Part shown: one piece after another, positions 35,512 through 44,670 of the stretch
How the letters are laid out: each line of letters begins with the position of its first letter
Position numbering within the stretch: the first letter of the stretch is position 1
NCBI RefSeq assembly: GCF_011752995.1
Contig: NZ_VWWL01000016.1
Span: forward strand, 62,001 to 126,000
DNA: 64,000 nucleotides
Direction of reading: 5' to 3'
Source of the DNA: Burkholderia sp. Ax-1724
GTDB taxonomy: Bacteria > Pseudomonadota > Gammaproteobacteria > Burkholderiales > Burkholderiaceae
Made by a program: the position numbers and the translations under genes
The notes under the pieces: generated by a model
Database searches by the model: none
The model's input: only the letters and a program-made list of their open reading frames with translations
Told to the model about the DNA's origin: nothing

Positions 35512-37272
35512 TCAGTGAATCTCCGGCTCGCCCGCGCGGCCCTCGCCGGTGGCACCGGCCGCGGGGTCCTGCGCGCCGCCGCGTTGCAGAAAATCGAAGT
35601 CGCAGCCGCGGTCGGCCTGCAACACATGGGTCTGATGCAGCGCGCCGTAGCCACGCGCGAAACGCGGCTCGGGCTTGACCCACGCGGCCTTGCGGCGCGC
35701 GAGTTCGTCGTCGGACACGAGCACGTCGAGCTTGCGCCGCGGCACGTCGAGTTCGATCAGATCGCCGCTCTGCACGAGCGCGAGCGGCCCGCCGACGAAC
35801 GACTCCGGCGCCACGTGCAGCACGCACGCGCCATAGCTCGTGCCGCTCATGCGCGCGTCCGAAATACGCACCATGTCGCGCACGCCCTTTTGCAACAGCT
35901 TGCGCGGAATCGGCAACTGGCCCCACTCGGGCATGCCCGCGCCGACCGGTCCCGCATGCTGCAACACGATCACGCAGGTCTCGTCGATATCGAGCGCATC
36001 GTCGTCGATGCGCGCGGCCATGTCGTTGTAGTCGCTGAACACGACCGCGCGCCCGGTATGCGCGAGCAGATGCGGCTCGGCCGCGCCCGGCTTGATGACG
36101 GCGCCGTCGGGCGCGAGATTGCCGCGCAGCACCGCGAGACTGCTGTCCCGCAGCAGCGGATTGGCGCGGCGGCGAATCACGTCGTCGTTGAAAATGCGTG
36201 CGTCGGCGAGGTTCTCGCCGAGCGTGCGGCCGTTCACCGTTTTCTGCGAGCCATCGATCAGTTCGCCGAGTTCCGCAAGCAACGCGCGCAAACCGCCCGC
36301 ATAGAAAAAGTCTTCCATCAGATAGGCGCCGGTCGGCCGGATATTCGCGAGCACCGGCGTGCGGCGCGCGATCTCGTCGAAGCGATCGAGCGTCAACCCG
36401 ATACCCGCGCGCCGCGCCACCGCGATCATATGGACCACCGCATTGGTCGAGCCGGACAGCGCGACGCAGGTGGTCACCGCGTTATCGATCGAGCCGGCCG
36501 TGAGCAGGTCCGAGGGCTTCAGGTCCTCCCACACCATCTCGACGATGCGCATGCCGGTGTGCGCGGCCATTTGCGCGTGACGCGAATCGGGCGCCGGAAT
36601 CGAGGCGAAGCCGGGCAGCGTGAAGCCGAGCGCTTCGGCCGCGCTCGTCATCGTCGATGCAGTGCCCATCGTCATGCAGTGGCCCGGCGAGCGCGCAATG
36701 CCGCCTTCGACGCCCTGCCAGTCCTCCGGCGTGATCGTGCCCGCGCGCAGCTCGGCCCAGTACTTCCAGGAGTCGGAGCCCGAGCCGAGCGTCACGCCGT
36801 TCCAGCTGCCGCGCAGCATCGGGCCGGCGGGAAGAAAGATCGCGGGCAGGTCCATCGAGATCGCGCCCATCAGCAGCGCGGGCGTGGTCTTGTCGCAGCC
36901 GCCCATCAGCACGACGCCGTCGACGGGATATGAGCGCAGCGTCTCCTCGGCTTCCATCGCGAGGAAGTTGCGGTACAGCATCGTGGTGGGCTTCTGGAAC
37001 GGCTCGGAGAGCGTCTGCACCGGCAGCTCCATCGGAAAGCCGCCGGCCTGCCAGATGCCGCGCTTCACTTCCTCGACGCGCTGCCTGAAATGCGTATGGC
37101 ACGCGTTGATCTCGCTCCACGTATTGAGAATCGCGATGACCGGCTTGCCCGCGTATTCGTCGCGGTTGTAGCCCATCTGCGCGGTGCGCGAGCGATGTCC
37201 GAACGAGCGCAGATCGTTCACGCCATACCAGCGATGGCTGCGCAACTCCTCGGGGGATTTTCTTTTCGTCAA
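35512..37272 (-). CDS. IlvD/Edd-family sugar-acid dehydratase (L-arabinonate dehydratase-like)
   Basis: 586 residues. The Fe-S ligands of the family are visible as C58 (EINACHTHF), C126 (MGGCDKTTPALLM) and C199 (SPGHCMTMGTAST), and the Mg/catalytic region SGTSYGACVLHVAPE lies near 485-500. This subgroup (about 580 residues, start RSHRWYGVNDLRSFGHRSR) matches L-arabinonate and related sugar-acid dehydratases rather than dihydroxyacid dehydratase. Last gene of an aldolase-lactonase-dehydratase operon, giving 2-keto-3-deoxy acids. The exact sugar is not fixed by sequence. Confidence 0.88.
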   Translation of the reverse strand: MTKRKSPEELRSHRWYGVNDLRSFGHRSRTAQMGYNRDEYAGKPVIAILNTWSEINACHTHFRQRVEEVKRGIWQAGGFPMELPVQTLSEPFQKPTTMLYRNFLAMEAEETLRSYPVDGVVLMGGCDKTTPALLMGAISMDLPAIFLPAGPMLRGSWNGVTLGSGSDSWKYWAELRAGTITPEDWQGVEGGIARSPGHCMTMGTASTMTSAAEALGFTLPGFASIPAPDSRHAQMAAHTGMRIVEMVWEDLKPSDLLTAGSIDNAVTTCVALSGSTNAVVHMIAVARRAGIGLTLDRFDEIARRTPVLANIRPTGAYLMEDFFYAGGLRALLAELGELIDGSQKTVNGRTLGENLADARIFNDDVIRRRANPLLRDSSLAVLRGNLAPDGAVIKPGAAEPHLLAHTGRAVVFSDYNDMAARIDDDALDIDETCVIVLQHAGPVGAGMPEWGQLPIPRKLLQKGVRDMVRISDARMSGTSYGACVLHVAPESFVGGPLALVQSGDLIELDVPRRKLDVLVSDDELARRKAAWVKPEPRFARGYGALHQTHVLQADRGCDFDFLQRGGAQDPAAGATGEGRAGEPEIH

Positions 37273-37409
37273 CGTCTGCTCCAGGATTTCGTCATGCCTC
37301 GGTGTCTCCGCCTTGGCGCCGCGCTTTCCGCGCTTTCCGCGCTTCCCTCTTTTGCCGCTCGTCCGCTACGCGCGAAACGCCTGCATCGGGCTCGCGAATT
37401 GCCGCGCGC

Positions 37410-38350
<941 letters not shown>

Positions 38351-38354
<4 letters not shown>

Positions 38355-39418
38355 GCGGATACCTGAGTGTGAGAAAGATTCGGGTGGGTGTGCGCGAATT
38401 CGCGCTCGCGCGCAAGCAGCATGTGCGCGGCCTGCGCGATCTTCGCATGATGCCCGGGCGGCGTCGAACTGAGCAGCGGCAGAAGCGGCCCCATGTTCGC
38501 GATGCCCGACAACGTGACCGCGTCGTGCAGCACGCGGATCAACGAGATTTCATCGCGCAGCGTTTCGAGCGGCAGAAACGCGTCGTACAGAGGTTGCACG
38601 GGGTCGCCGCCGTTGCTGCGTTCATTGCTTCGCTCGTTGCCTCGCTCGTTGCTTCGTTCGTTATTCCGCTCGCTGCTTCGCTCATGACGTCGCTCGTTGC
38701 TCCGTTCGTTGCCACACTCATGACGCGCCGCCTGTAGCAGTGCCATCACCATGCGCGGCGCGATGCAGCCGGAACCGGTGGTCCATGCGGCAAGGCCGAA
38801 CTCGCGCAGATGCACGAGCGCCGGCCGCTCGCCCATGCCCGAGATGATCTTCGCGGCCGGCACGCTGCGCAGCAGCCTTTGCAGATAAGGATCGTGCGCG
38901 GGATCGTCGCGCACGATCGCGTATTTGATGGCGCACAGCGTACCGCGCTCGACGAGCCGCGCGAGCGCGTCGACGTCCACGTAGTTTTCGCTCTTGATGT
39001 AGACCGTGAGCGGCATGGCCGCCGTGTCCGCGATCCGCGCGAGTCCCGTCTCGACGCCCTCGGCGGTCGTGAAGCCGCCAGGCGGCAGCACCATTGCGGT
39101 CCGGTAGCGCGTTTGCGCGAGAATGCGCGCCTGATCGAGCATCTTGCCGTAGTCGGGGCCGATCGCCGGGATCACGCGCGTAGCGGGGCTCGCGGCATCG
39201 GCGAGCAGGTCCAGCAGCTCACGGTATTCGCTGACGGCGGTGTGATAGAGATTCGCGTTGCCGCCGTACAGCAGCGTACGCACACCGCCGGCCTCGATAT
39301 GGCGGATCAGCGCGAGATTCTGTTCGGGGTCGAGCGTGTAGTCGGCCCGGCGCGCGAGCGGCGGCACGGCCATCACCGACGCGGCGAACTCGCTGTCATG
39401 GAGCGGAGCTTCGTTCAT
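38351..39418 (-). CDS. DapA-superfamily aldolase/dehydratase with an inserted NER-repeat segment
   Basis: 355 residues of the dihydrodipicolinate synthase/N-acetylneuraminate lyase superfamily. The Schiff-base Lys is K165 (CAIKYAIVRDD), and the substrate loop is YGGNANLYH. In this operon it should cleave or dehydrate the 2-keto-3-deoxy acid produced by the downstream-encoded dehydratase. Residues about 236-267 are an insertion of eight tandem xxER tetrapeptides (GNER, SNER, RHER, SSER...) not expected in this fold. Removing them leaves a normal length of about 320. First gene of the operon; weak ribosome-binding site. Confidence 0.85.
38618..38713. repeat. 12-bp coding minisatellite, eight units
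   Basis: Eight 12-bp units of degenerate CGTTCGTTGCTT type (plus strand) encode the xxER repeats of the aldolase on the minus strand. All units keep the frame, consistent with slipped-strand expansion inside a tolerated surface loop. Confidence 0.8.
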
Positions 39419-39952
39419 GATCGTTCACGCAGGCAGGCGGGACGGGGGATTCGACGGTAGCACCGGCATCGCGACGATGTCAAACAACCTGGTCCGCCGG
39501 AAGCAAGGCCGGTCTCCCGTCCGAGCCATGTCAACGGCAAGGTGCGAATTGTCCATTTCGTATGACAATAGCGCCTGCGCGACGCTTCGCGCGTCATCGC
39601 GGCTCTTTTTCGGGACAGCAGCAACCCTGCCGAATTAAGCCGCCTCCCGAATAAGCTGGATAATTGCGATTAATCAAAAGGAAGCCGCAATAATTTTGTC
39701 AATAACACGCATTAAATTTCTTTATTTTTCGTAATGAGCATTTTCAATAGACTATGAACCCGGCATGGTCTAAAAATTTAATACGCATGTTTTTTCGCGA
39801 CACTACGGGCACTGTCCGTCTCATGGCTGTGGTTCCGTCGCGTCGAGAATTCACCTTTTAGTGTTAGATTATGTGGATAAAACAGGTGGACTCGGAATAC
39901 CGGCCCGCCGTTAACCGCAAATAGGTTGTTTGCGAGCCTGAGAGAGTCAAAA
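39419..39952. other. AT-rich regulatory region between the sugar-acid operon and luxR
   Basis: 534 bp with no convincing gene. The left third should carry the promoter of the minus-strand aldolase operon. The stretch 39640-39880 is markedly AT-rich with several T and A runs (for example near 39715-39790) and may be bent or H-NS-bound DNA ahead of the luxR-type gene. I found no good lux-box here. Confidence 0.4.
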
Positions 39953-40681
39953 TTGACGCTACATTTTATCGAGCAAATGGCTCCGCTACTGGACGCCGCC
40001 GACGAGGCGGAATGGTTCGGCGCGATCGCGGGCCTTGCCGAGACGTGGGGCTTCGACAGGATTCTGATCGCCATGCTGCCGCGCCCCACCATGCGTCTGG
40101 AAGATGCCTACCTGCGCAGCACCTACGCGCCCGCGTGGCGGCAGACGTATGACGATACGGGAATGGTTCATATCGACCCGACGGTCGCGCACTGCCTGTC
40201 GCGCGTCGCGCCGCTGATCTGGACGCCGGACCTTTTCTCGACCACGGCGCAGCAGGCGCTTTACGAGGAAGCTCGCTCGTACGGCCTGCGCTCCGGTGTG
40301 TCGCTGCCGATTCATGGGCCGAACCAGGAAGCCGGCATGATGTGCTTCGTCAACGACAGCAATCCATCCGAGGAATTCCGGCGCGATCTCAACGCCGTGC
40401 TGCCGAACCTGGTGTTATTGCGCGATCTCGTGATCGACACGAGTCAGCGGCATCTGAATACGCATGCCCAGACGTTGCTGCCCAAGCTCACGCCGCGCGA
40501 GCGCGAATGCCTGAAATGGACCGCGCGCGGCAAATCCACCTGGGAGATATCCCACATCCTGAACTGTTCGGAAGCCGTGGTGAACTTCCACATGAAGAAC
40601 ATCAGGACGAAATTCGGTGTGAATTCGCGGCGCGCGGCGGCCGTGATTGCGGCGCAGCTCGGGCTTATTGACCCGGGTTGA
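39953..40681 (+). CDS. braR: LuxR-family acyl-homoserine-lactone receptor (BraR-like)
   Basis: About 242 residues. The N-terminal autoinducer domain contains the conserved W and D positions (APAWRQTYDDTGMVHIDPTVAHCL, PLIWTPDLF) and GLRSGVSLPIHGP. A C-terminal LuxR helix-turn-helix follows (LTPRERECLKWTARGKSTWEISHIL to HMKNIRTKFGVNSR). No ATG fits well. The TTG at 39953 has AGAGAG upstream and gives normal length; TTG 39926 or ATG 39977 are alternatives. Convergent with rsaL, whose end overlaps this gene by 17 bp. The BraR name is inferred from the luxR-rsaL-luxI order known in Paraburkholderia. Confidence 0.88.
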   Translation: MTLHFIEQMAPLLDAADEAEWFGAIAGLAETWGFDRILIAMLPRPTMRLEDAYLRSTYAPAWRQTYDDTGMVHIDPTVAHCLSRVAPLIWTPDLFSTTAQQALYEEARSYGLRSGVSLPIHGPNQEAGMMCFVNDSNPSEEFRRDLNAVLPNLVLLRDLVIDTSQRHLNTHAQTLLPKLTPRERECLKWTARGKSTWEISHILNCSEAVVNFHMKNIRTKFGVNSRRAAAVIAAQLGLIDPG

Positions 40682-40982
40682 GCAACGCGGCGGCGTCGCG
40701 GCTGTACATCACGCGTTCGGCGCGGCCGAGGTCGGCGTCGGACACCGTCTTCATGAAATACAGGCCCAGCAGAATCGACACCGGTGCCGGAATCTCCGCG
40801 CCCGACTCGAAGCGGCTGCCGCGCGACTGCGTGACGCCGAAACGAGCCCAGAAACGGCGCTGGCTTTCCTTTTTCTTCTTGCGATAGGCAATGATCAGCA
40901 CGCGATCCACTGCCGAGGAAACGTCCGCCGAGCGCGGCTGGAGATGGGTTTGCGGTTGCCAGTGACTATCGAGGAGTTCCAT
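40665..40982 (-). CDS. rsaL: RsaL-family quorum-sensing repressor
   Basis: 105 residues. The segment RRFWARFGVTQSRGSRFESGAEIPAPVSILLGLYF closely resembles the helix-turn-helix of Pseudomonas RsaL (FWSRFGISQS...GSRFENG...IPFPIYLLL). It is expected to bind the rsaL-luxI intergenic region and repress the synthase gene, giving homeostatic signal levels. It lies between luxR and luxI on the opposite strand, the arrangement known for BraI/R and LasR/I. The N-terminal 40 residues before the helix-turn-helix are longer than in Pseudomonas RsaL. Confidence 0.87.
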   Translation of the reverse strand: MELLDSHWQPQTHLQPRSADVSSAVDRVLIIAYRKKKKESQRRFWARFGVTQSRGSRFESGAEIPAPVSILLGLYFMKTVSDADLGRAERVMYSRDAAALLNPGQ

Positions 40983-41002
40983 TTTTGAGCCTTGTAGGTT
41001 GA

Positions 41003-41063
41003 GTGTGGATACGTGTCCGAATTCTGCGTGACCCGATAAGCATCCACACCTATCCAGGTAGGT
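41003..41063. promoter_or_regulatory. Operator candidates in the rsaL-luxI divergent promoter
   Basis: Two overlapping symmetric elements. GTGTGGATAC at 41003-41012 pairs with GCATCCACAC at 41040-41049 (nine of ten positions). ACCTA-N6-TAGGT lies at 41048-41063 and resembles a short lux-box core. Both are 75-135 bp before the luxI start. One should be the LuxR-type site and one the RsaL site; which is which is not decided. Confidence 0.5.
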
Positions 41064-41136
41064 AGGTGGCAGAACGACCCAAAATGCATAAGTTTTCCTG
41101 CGTACTGGTAACCCCCAACACGTTCAGGAGAACGTC

Positions 41137-41730
41137 ATGCAGACAACGATCCGGATTGGAATGCGGCAGGAATTCGACAACGAGGTCATCAACGAGATGT
41201 ACCGCCTGCGGGCCCGGGTATTTCACGGCCGGCTAGGCTGGGAAATCCCGACCATCGCCGGCATGGAGATCGACGGCTACGATGCGCTCGGGCCGCACTA
41301 TATGCTGATTCAGGGAGAAAACGAACAGTTGCGCGGCTGTTGGCGCCTGATGCCGACGGAAGGGCCCAATATGCTGAAGGACACCTTCCCGCAGCTGCTG
41401 CACGGCGCGGCCGCGCCGGTCGGCCGGCATATATGGGAATTGAGCCGCTGGGCGATCGAAACCGGCGGCGAGGAACAGTCGTTCGGCTTCACGGACATGA
41501 CGATCCGCGCGATCCAGGAAGTCATGCGCTTCGCGCAGCGCATGGGCATCTCACGTTACGTCACTGTGACAACCACACCGATCGAACGGATGTTGCGCCG
41601 CGCCGGCCTCGACATCAGCCGGCTCGGCGAGCCGATGCAGATCGGCGTCGAGCGCGCCGTGGCACTCAACGTTGCAGTGAGCGAAAAGACCCTTACCGCA
41701 TTGTTCGGACCGGTCGCGGCGGCAGCCTGA
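41137..41730 (+). CDS. braI: Acyl-homoserine-lactone synthase (BraI-like)
   Basis: 197-residue LuxI-family enzyme that couples S-adenosylmethionine with an acyl-ACP. Conserved catalytic residues are present: R25, F29 and W35 (MYRLRARVFHGRLGW), D46/D49 (MEIDGYDALGPHYML), R70 (GCWRLMPTEGPNML) and the ELSRWAIE segment with its Glu and Arg. A strong CAGGAGA ribosome-binding site precedes the ATG. The T/S at the C-terminal VTVTTTPIERMLRRAG region fits 3-oxo-acyl producers, as known for BraI (3-oxo-C14), but the product is not proven by sequence. Confidence 0.93.
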   Translation: MQTTIRIGMRQEFDNEVINEMYRLRARVFHGRLGWEIPTIAGMEIDGYDALGPHYMLIQGENEQLRGCWRLMPTEGPNMLKDTFPQLLHGAAAPVGRHIWELSRWAIETGGEEQSFGFTDMTIRAIQEVMRFAQRMGISRYVTVTTTPIERMLRRAGLDISRLGEPMQIGVERAVALNVAVSEKTLTALFGPVAAAA

Positions 41731-41959
41731 TCGCCGGCTGAAGCGAATTCGAGCGCGGCCCGGTTTATGGACACCGTTTGACGGTCACGGTTTGCAGCCC
41801 TGATCGCCGTCTGATCGACGGCTCCGACTCTCCGCCCGATTCCAAGCCCGACTCTCGATCCGACTCCAAGCCCGGTTTGTGGCACCGATTCGCAGCCTGA
41901 CAACAACCCGGCTGTGGCTTGACCACCGCGACACCCAATCCGGCGGCATGCGCGCCGAC

Positions 41960-42649
41960 TCAGGAACCGAACATCCGTTCGAGAGCGTTCTCGAGATGCG
42001 CGCGCATCGCCGCCTCGGCGGCAGCCGCGTCCCTGCGGCGAATCGCATCGAGCACGGCCATATGCTCGGCCTGCACGAGCCGCTGCCGCTCCACCGTTTT
42101 CACGAGCGACAGATTGCGCGACAGGTTCATGCTGAACACGATCTGCTCCTCGATAAACGACATGACCGTGATGAAAAACGGGTTCTTCGAGGCGCGCGCG
42201 ACCGCCACATGAAACATGAAGTCGTCCTTCGCGCCGATCCCCTGGGCTTCGATGATGCGCTCCAGTTCGTCCCACGCCTGCTCGATCGCCGCGATGTCCC
42301 CGGCATCGGCCTTCAGCGCGGCCTGCGCGGCCGCGCCCGCCTCGGTCACGATGCGGAATTCGTAGCAGCGGCGGATATCGGACAGCGTTTCGAGCGGCGC
42401 GAAGCGGCGCACGTCCGGATCGGGCCGCCGCGCGACGGTCGTGCCCGAGCCATGCCGCGTCGTAATGATGCCGTCCGCCCGCAGCCGCGCCAGCGCCTCG
42501 CGCACCGTCGGCCGCGAGGTCGCGAAACGCTCGGCGAGCGCATGCTCGGTCGGCAATCTCTCGCCTTCCTTGTACTCGCCTTCGAGAATGCGATTGAGAA
42601 TGTCGCCGTAAATCTGGTCGGGCAAGCCCCTGGTTTTACGATCGTTCAT
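41960..42649 (-). CDS. GntR-family regulator, FadR/FCD subfamily
   Basis: 229 residues. An N-terminal winged helix (GERLPTEHALAERFATSRPTVREALARLRADGIITTRHGSGTTV) and an FCD ligand domain with metal-binding DDFMFHVAVARASKNPF and QAEHMAVLDAI. FCD regulators usually sense sugar acids or other carboxylates. No target gene is adjacent; the sugar-acid operon at 35512-39418 is a possible target across the quorum-sensing locus. Confidence 0.88.
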   Translation of the reverse strand: MNDRKTRGLPDQIYGDILNRILEGEYKEGERLPTEHALAERFATSRPTVREALARLRADGIITTRHGSGTTVARRPDPDVRRFAPLETLSDIRRCYEFRIVTEAGAAAQAALKADAGDIAAIEQAWDELERIIEAQGIGAKDDFMFHVAVARASKNPFFITVMSFIEEQIVFSMNLSRNLSLVKTVERQRLVQAEHMAVLDAIRRRDAAAAEAAMRAHLENALERMFGS

Positions 42650-42808
42650 CAGCGGACTGGGCTACTTGTCTGAATATGGTCTGATTGTAAGGCCAACCCT
42701 GTGACGACTTGAGAAAACTTATGCGCCCTGTATTTTCCCGGGGATCGCCCGCGCTTGCCGCCGCAACGCTCGTCGCACAGCGACTGAGCCGCGAAATTTG
42801 GCAAATGT

Positions 42809-42822
42809 TTGATTTACATCCT
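42809..42822. promoter_or_regulatory. FNR-box-like site upstream of the universal stress protein gene
   Basis: TTGAT-TTAC-ATCCT matches the FNR/ANR consensus TTGAT-N4-ATCAA at eight of ten positions. It lies 126 bp before the UspA start, and an FNR-type gene follows downstream. The 42650-42947 region also holds an imperfect direct repeat of about 45 bp (around 42760-42806 and 42890-42925). Confidence 0.4.
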
Positions 42823-42947
42823 GGTCGAGTGCATCTTTTCCGGCAATCATCTAAGCTTCGTTGGTATAAAAGACCGAGGAGCCCGGCCGCTGCAACGTTT
42901 GTTGCACAGCGGTTGCGGCAAATGCATTTCTCAGAAGCGGAGTCGAT

Positions 42948-43415
42948 ATGTACACACGCATTCTCGTCGCGGTCGACGGCAGCAATACCTCGCGCCGTGC
43001 GTTCGAAGCAGCGCTCGATCTGGCCAAATCCAATGGCGCGGTTTTGCGGCCGTTCTATGTCGTCGAAAACACGCCGATGTATTTCGAGGCGCCCGGCTAC
43101 GATCCGTCCATTCTGCGCAACCGGCTGATCGAGGAAGGCCAGGAGCTTCGCGCGGAATTCTCGAAGGCCATGGCCGACCAGGGCGTGCGAGGCGAGCCGG
43201 CGGTTTCCGAGGCGTCATCGCTCGGCGATGTGTCGGATATCGTGCTGAAGGCCGCGGAAGAATTCGGCGCCGATCTGCTCGTGATGGGCACGCATGGCCG
43301 GCGCGGCTTCCAGCGGCTGATTCTCGGCAGCGTCGCCGAGCGCTGCGTGCGTCAGGCTACGCTGCCGGTGCTGCTGATTCCGTCCGCCGCGGGCACCGGG
43401 AAGGAATCCGCCTGA
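42948..43415 (+). CDS. Universal stress protein UspA family
   Basis: 155 residues, single Usp domain. It starts MYTRILVAVDGSNTSRRAF and ends with the ATP-binding motif G-T-H-G-x2-G-x9-G-S (GTHGRRGFQRLILGSVAE). It therefore belongs to the ATP-binding UspFG-like type, often induced by low oxygen or stationary phase. The FNR-box-like site upstream and the FNR-type gene downstream support oxygen control. Confidence 0.92.
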   Translation: MYTRILVAVDGSNTSRRAFEAALDLAKSNGAVLRPFYVVENTPMYFEAPGYDPSILRNRLIEEGQELRAEFSKAMADQGVRGEPAVSEASSLGDVSDIVLKAAEEFGADLLVMGTHGRRGFQRLILGSVAERCVRQATLPVLLIPSAAGTGKESA

Positions 43416-43651
43416 GTTGTTGCAGCATGCGCCGGGCACCGCATACAACGCGATGCCTGGCGGCAACCGGGCCGCCGTGTCTGCCGGCAGAGAACCCACC
43501 GGCGCAATCCCCGGCGGCTCATCGTCCCGCTCCGGCGTGAACGCGCAGGCTTCGCAGAATGCCTACCCAGCCCACGCGTCACTTTGCCACCCGGCCCGTG
43601 CAAAGACGGATGGGACAATCGATTCACCCTTACGCTTACCGCGCGCAGACC

Positions 43652-44446
43652 ATGCCGACCTCTTCCGCTGCTAGCCGTTCCCTACCCCGCGCCACCGGCA
43701 CGGCCGATCGCACCACCGGCGCGCCGCCCGCGCGCGGCAGCCGCCGAACCCCGGCCGCACGCACCGCCGCGCGCTGCTCGAGTTGCTCGATGCGGCAGCT
43801 CTGCATGCCGCAGGGCTTGTCGCCGGAAGAGCTGTCGAAGCTCGAAACGCTGATCTGCTCGGCGCGTTCCGTGCAGCGCGGCGAAGCGCTCTATCGCAGC
43901 GGCGACCACTTCGACAGCATCTACGCGGTGCGCTCGGGTTCGATGAAAACGGTGATGGTCCATCGCGACGGCCGCGAACAGGTCACGGGCTTGCGCCTTG
44001 CCGGCGAAGCGCTCGGGCTCGACGGCATCAGCGCGGACGTGCATGCGTGCAGTGCCGTCGCGCTCGAAGACAGCAGCGTCTGCATCGTGCCGTACAGCGC
44101 GCTGAAGCTGCTGTGCCGCGAGATCAGTTCGATGCAGGAACGCATGCACAAGCTGCTCGGCGCGCAGATCGTCAGCGAGGCGGCGCAGATGATGGTGCTC
44201 GGCTCGCTGTCCGCCGACGAACGCGTCGCCGCGTTCCTGCTCGACGTATCGCAACGCAATGCGCAGCGCGGCTATTCGTGGGCCGAATTCAATCTGCGCA
44301 TGACGCGCGAGGACATGGGAAGCTATCTCGGCATGACGCTCGAAACCGTCAGCCGCACCCTGTCAAGATTTCAAAAGCAAGGTCTCATCGACACGCAGGG
44401 CAAGCACATTCGCATCGTCGATATCGAAGGACTGCGACAGGTTTGA
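43652..44446 (+). CDS. fnr: FNR-type Crp-family oxygen-responsive regulator
   Basis: 264 residues from the Met at 43652. Four Cys match the [4Fe-4S] ligands of FNR: C42, C45 and C51 (CSSCSMRQLC, same spacing as E. coli C20/C23/C29) and C133 (VHACSAVAL). A cyclic-nucleotide-like domain follows, then a helix-turn-helix MTREDMGSYLGMTLETVSRTLSRF whose E-x2-S-R recognition helix predicts binding to TTGAT-N4-ATCAA. Alternative in-frame starts at 43559 or 43610 would extend the disordered Ser/Arg-rich N-terminus. Probably activates genes under low oxygen, including the adjacent UspA gene. Confidence 0.9.
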   Translation: MPTSSAASRSLPRATGTADRTTGAPPARGSRRTPAARTAARCSSCSMRQLCMPQGLSPEELSKLETLICSARSVQRGEALYRSGDHFDSIYAVRSGSMKTVMVHRDGREQVTGLRLAGEALGLDGISADVHACSAVALEDSSVCIVPYSALKLLCREISSMQERMHKLLGAQIVSEAAQMMVLGSLSADERVAAFLLDVSQRNAQRGYSWAEFNLRMTREDMGSYLGMTLETVSRTLSRFQKQGLIDTQGKHIRIVDIEGLRQV

Positions 44447-44670
44447 GCCGTCTGTCGGCCCGCTCGTGAAAGGGCTTACGGCCCGTATGCCGTCTTTTTC
44501 CAGCGGTATTCCTCGCAGCTTTTCGTGCGCTTTTCGCGCACTTTTCACCTTGGCACGGGCCCTGCGAGCGGATAGAGTTTTTGGACCGTCCCCCGTGGCA
44601 AGCCGCTCGCGTGGGACAGGAGTGAGCGCCTCGCGCTAACTCCGCTCGACCGCCTTAGGAGACCCGGCGA

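Noticed and set aside
35515..36933. 472-codon plus-strand frame opposite the sugar-acid dehydratase
   Set aside because: The Arg/His-rich product has no domain; the minus strand encodes an intact IlvD-family enzyme.
38618..38713. Repeat array considered as a CRISPR
   Set aside because: Units are only 12 bp, contiguous without spacers, and lie in frame inside a coding gene.
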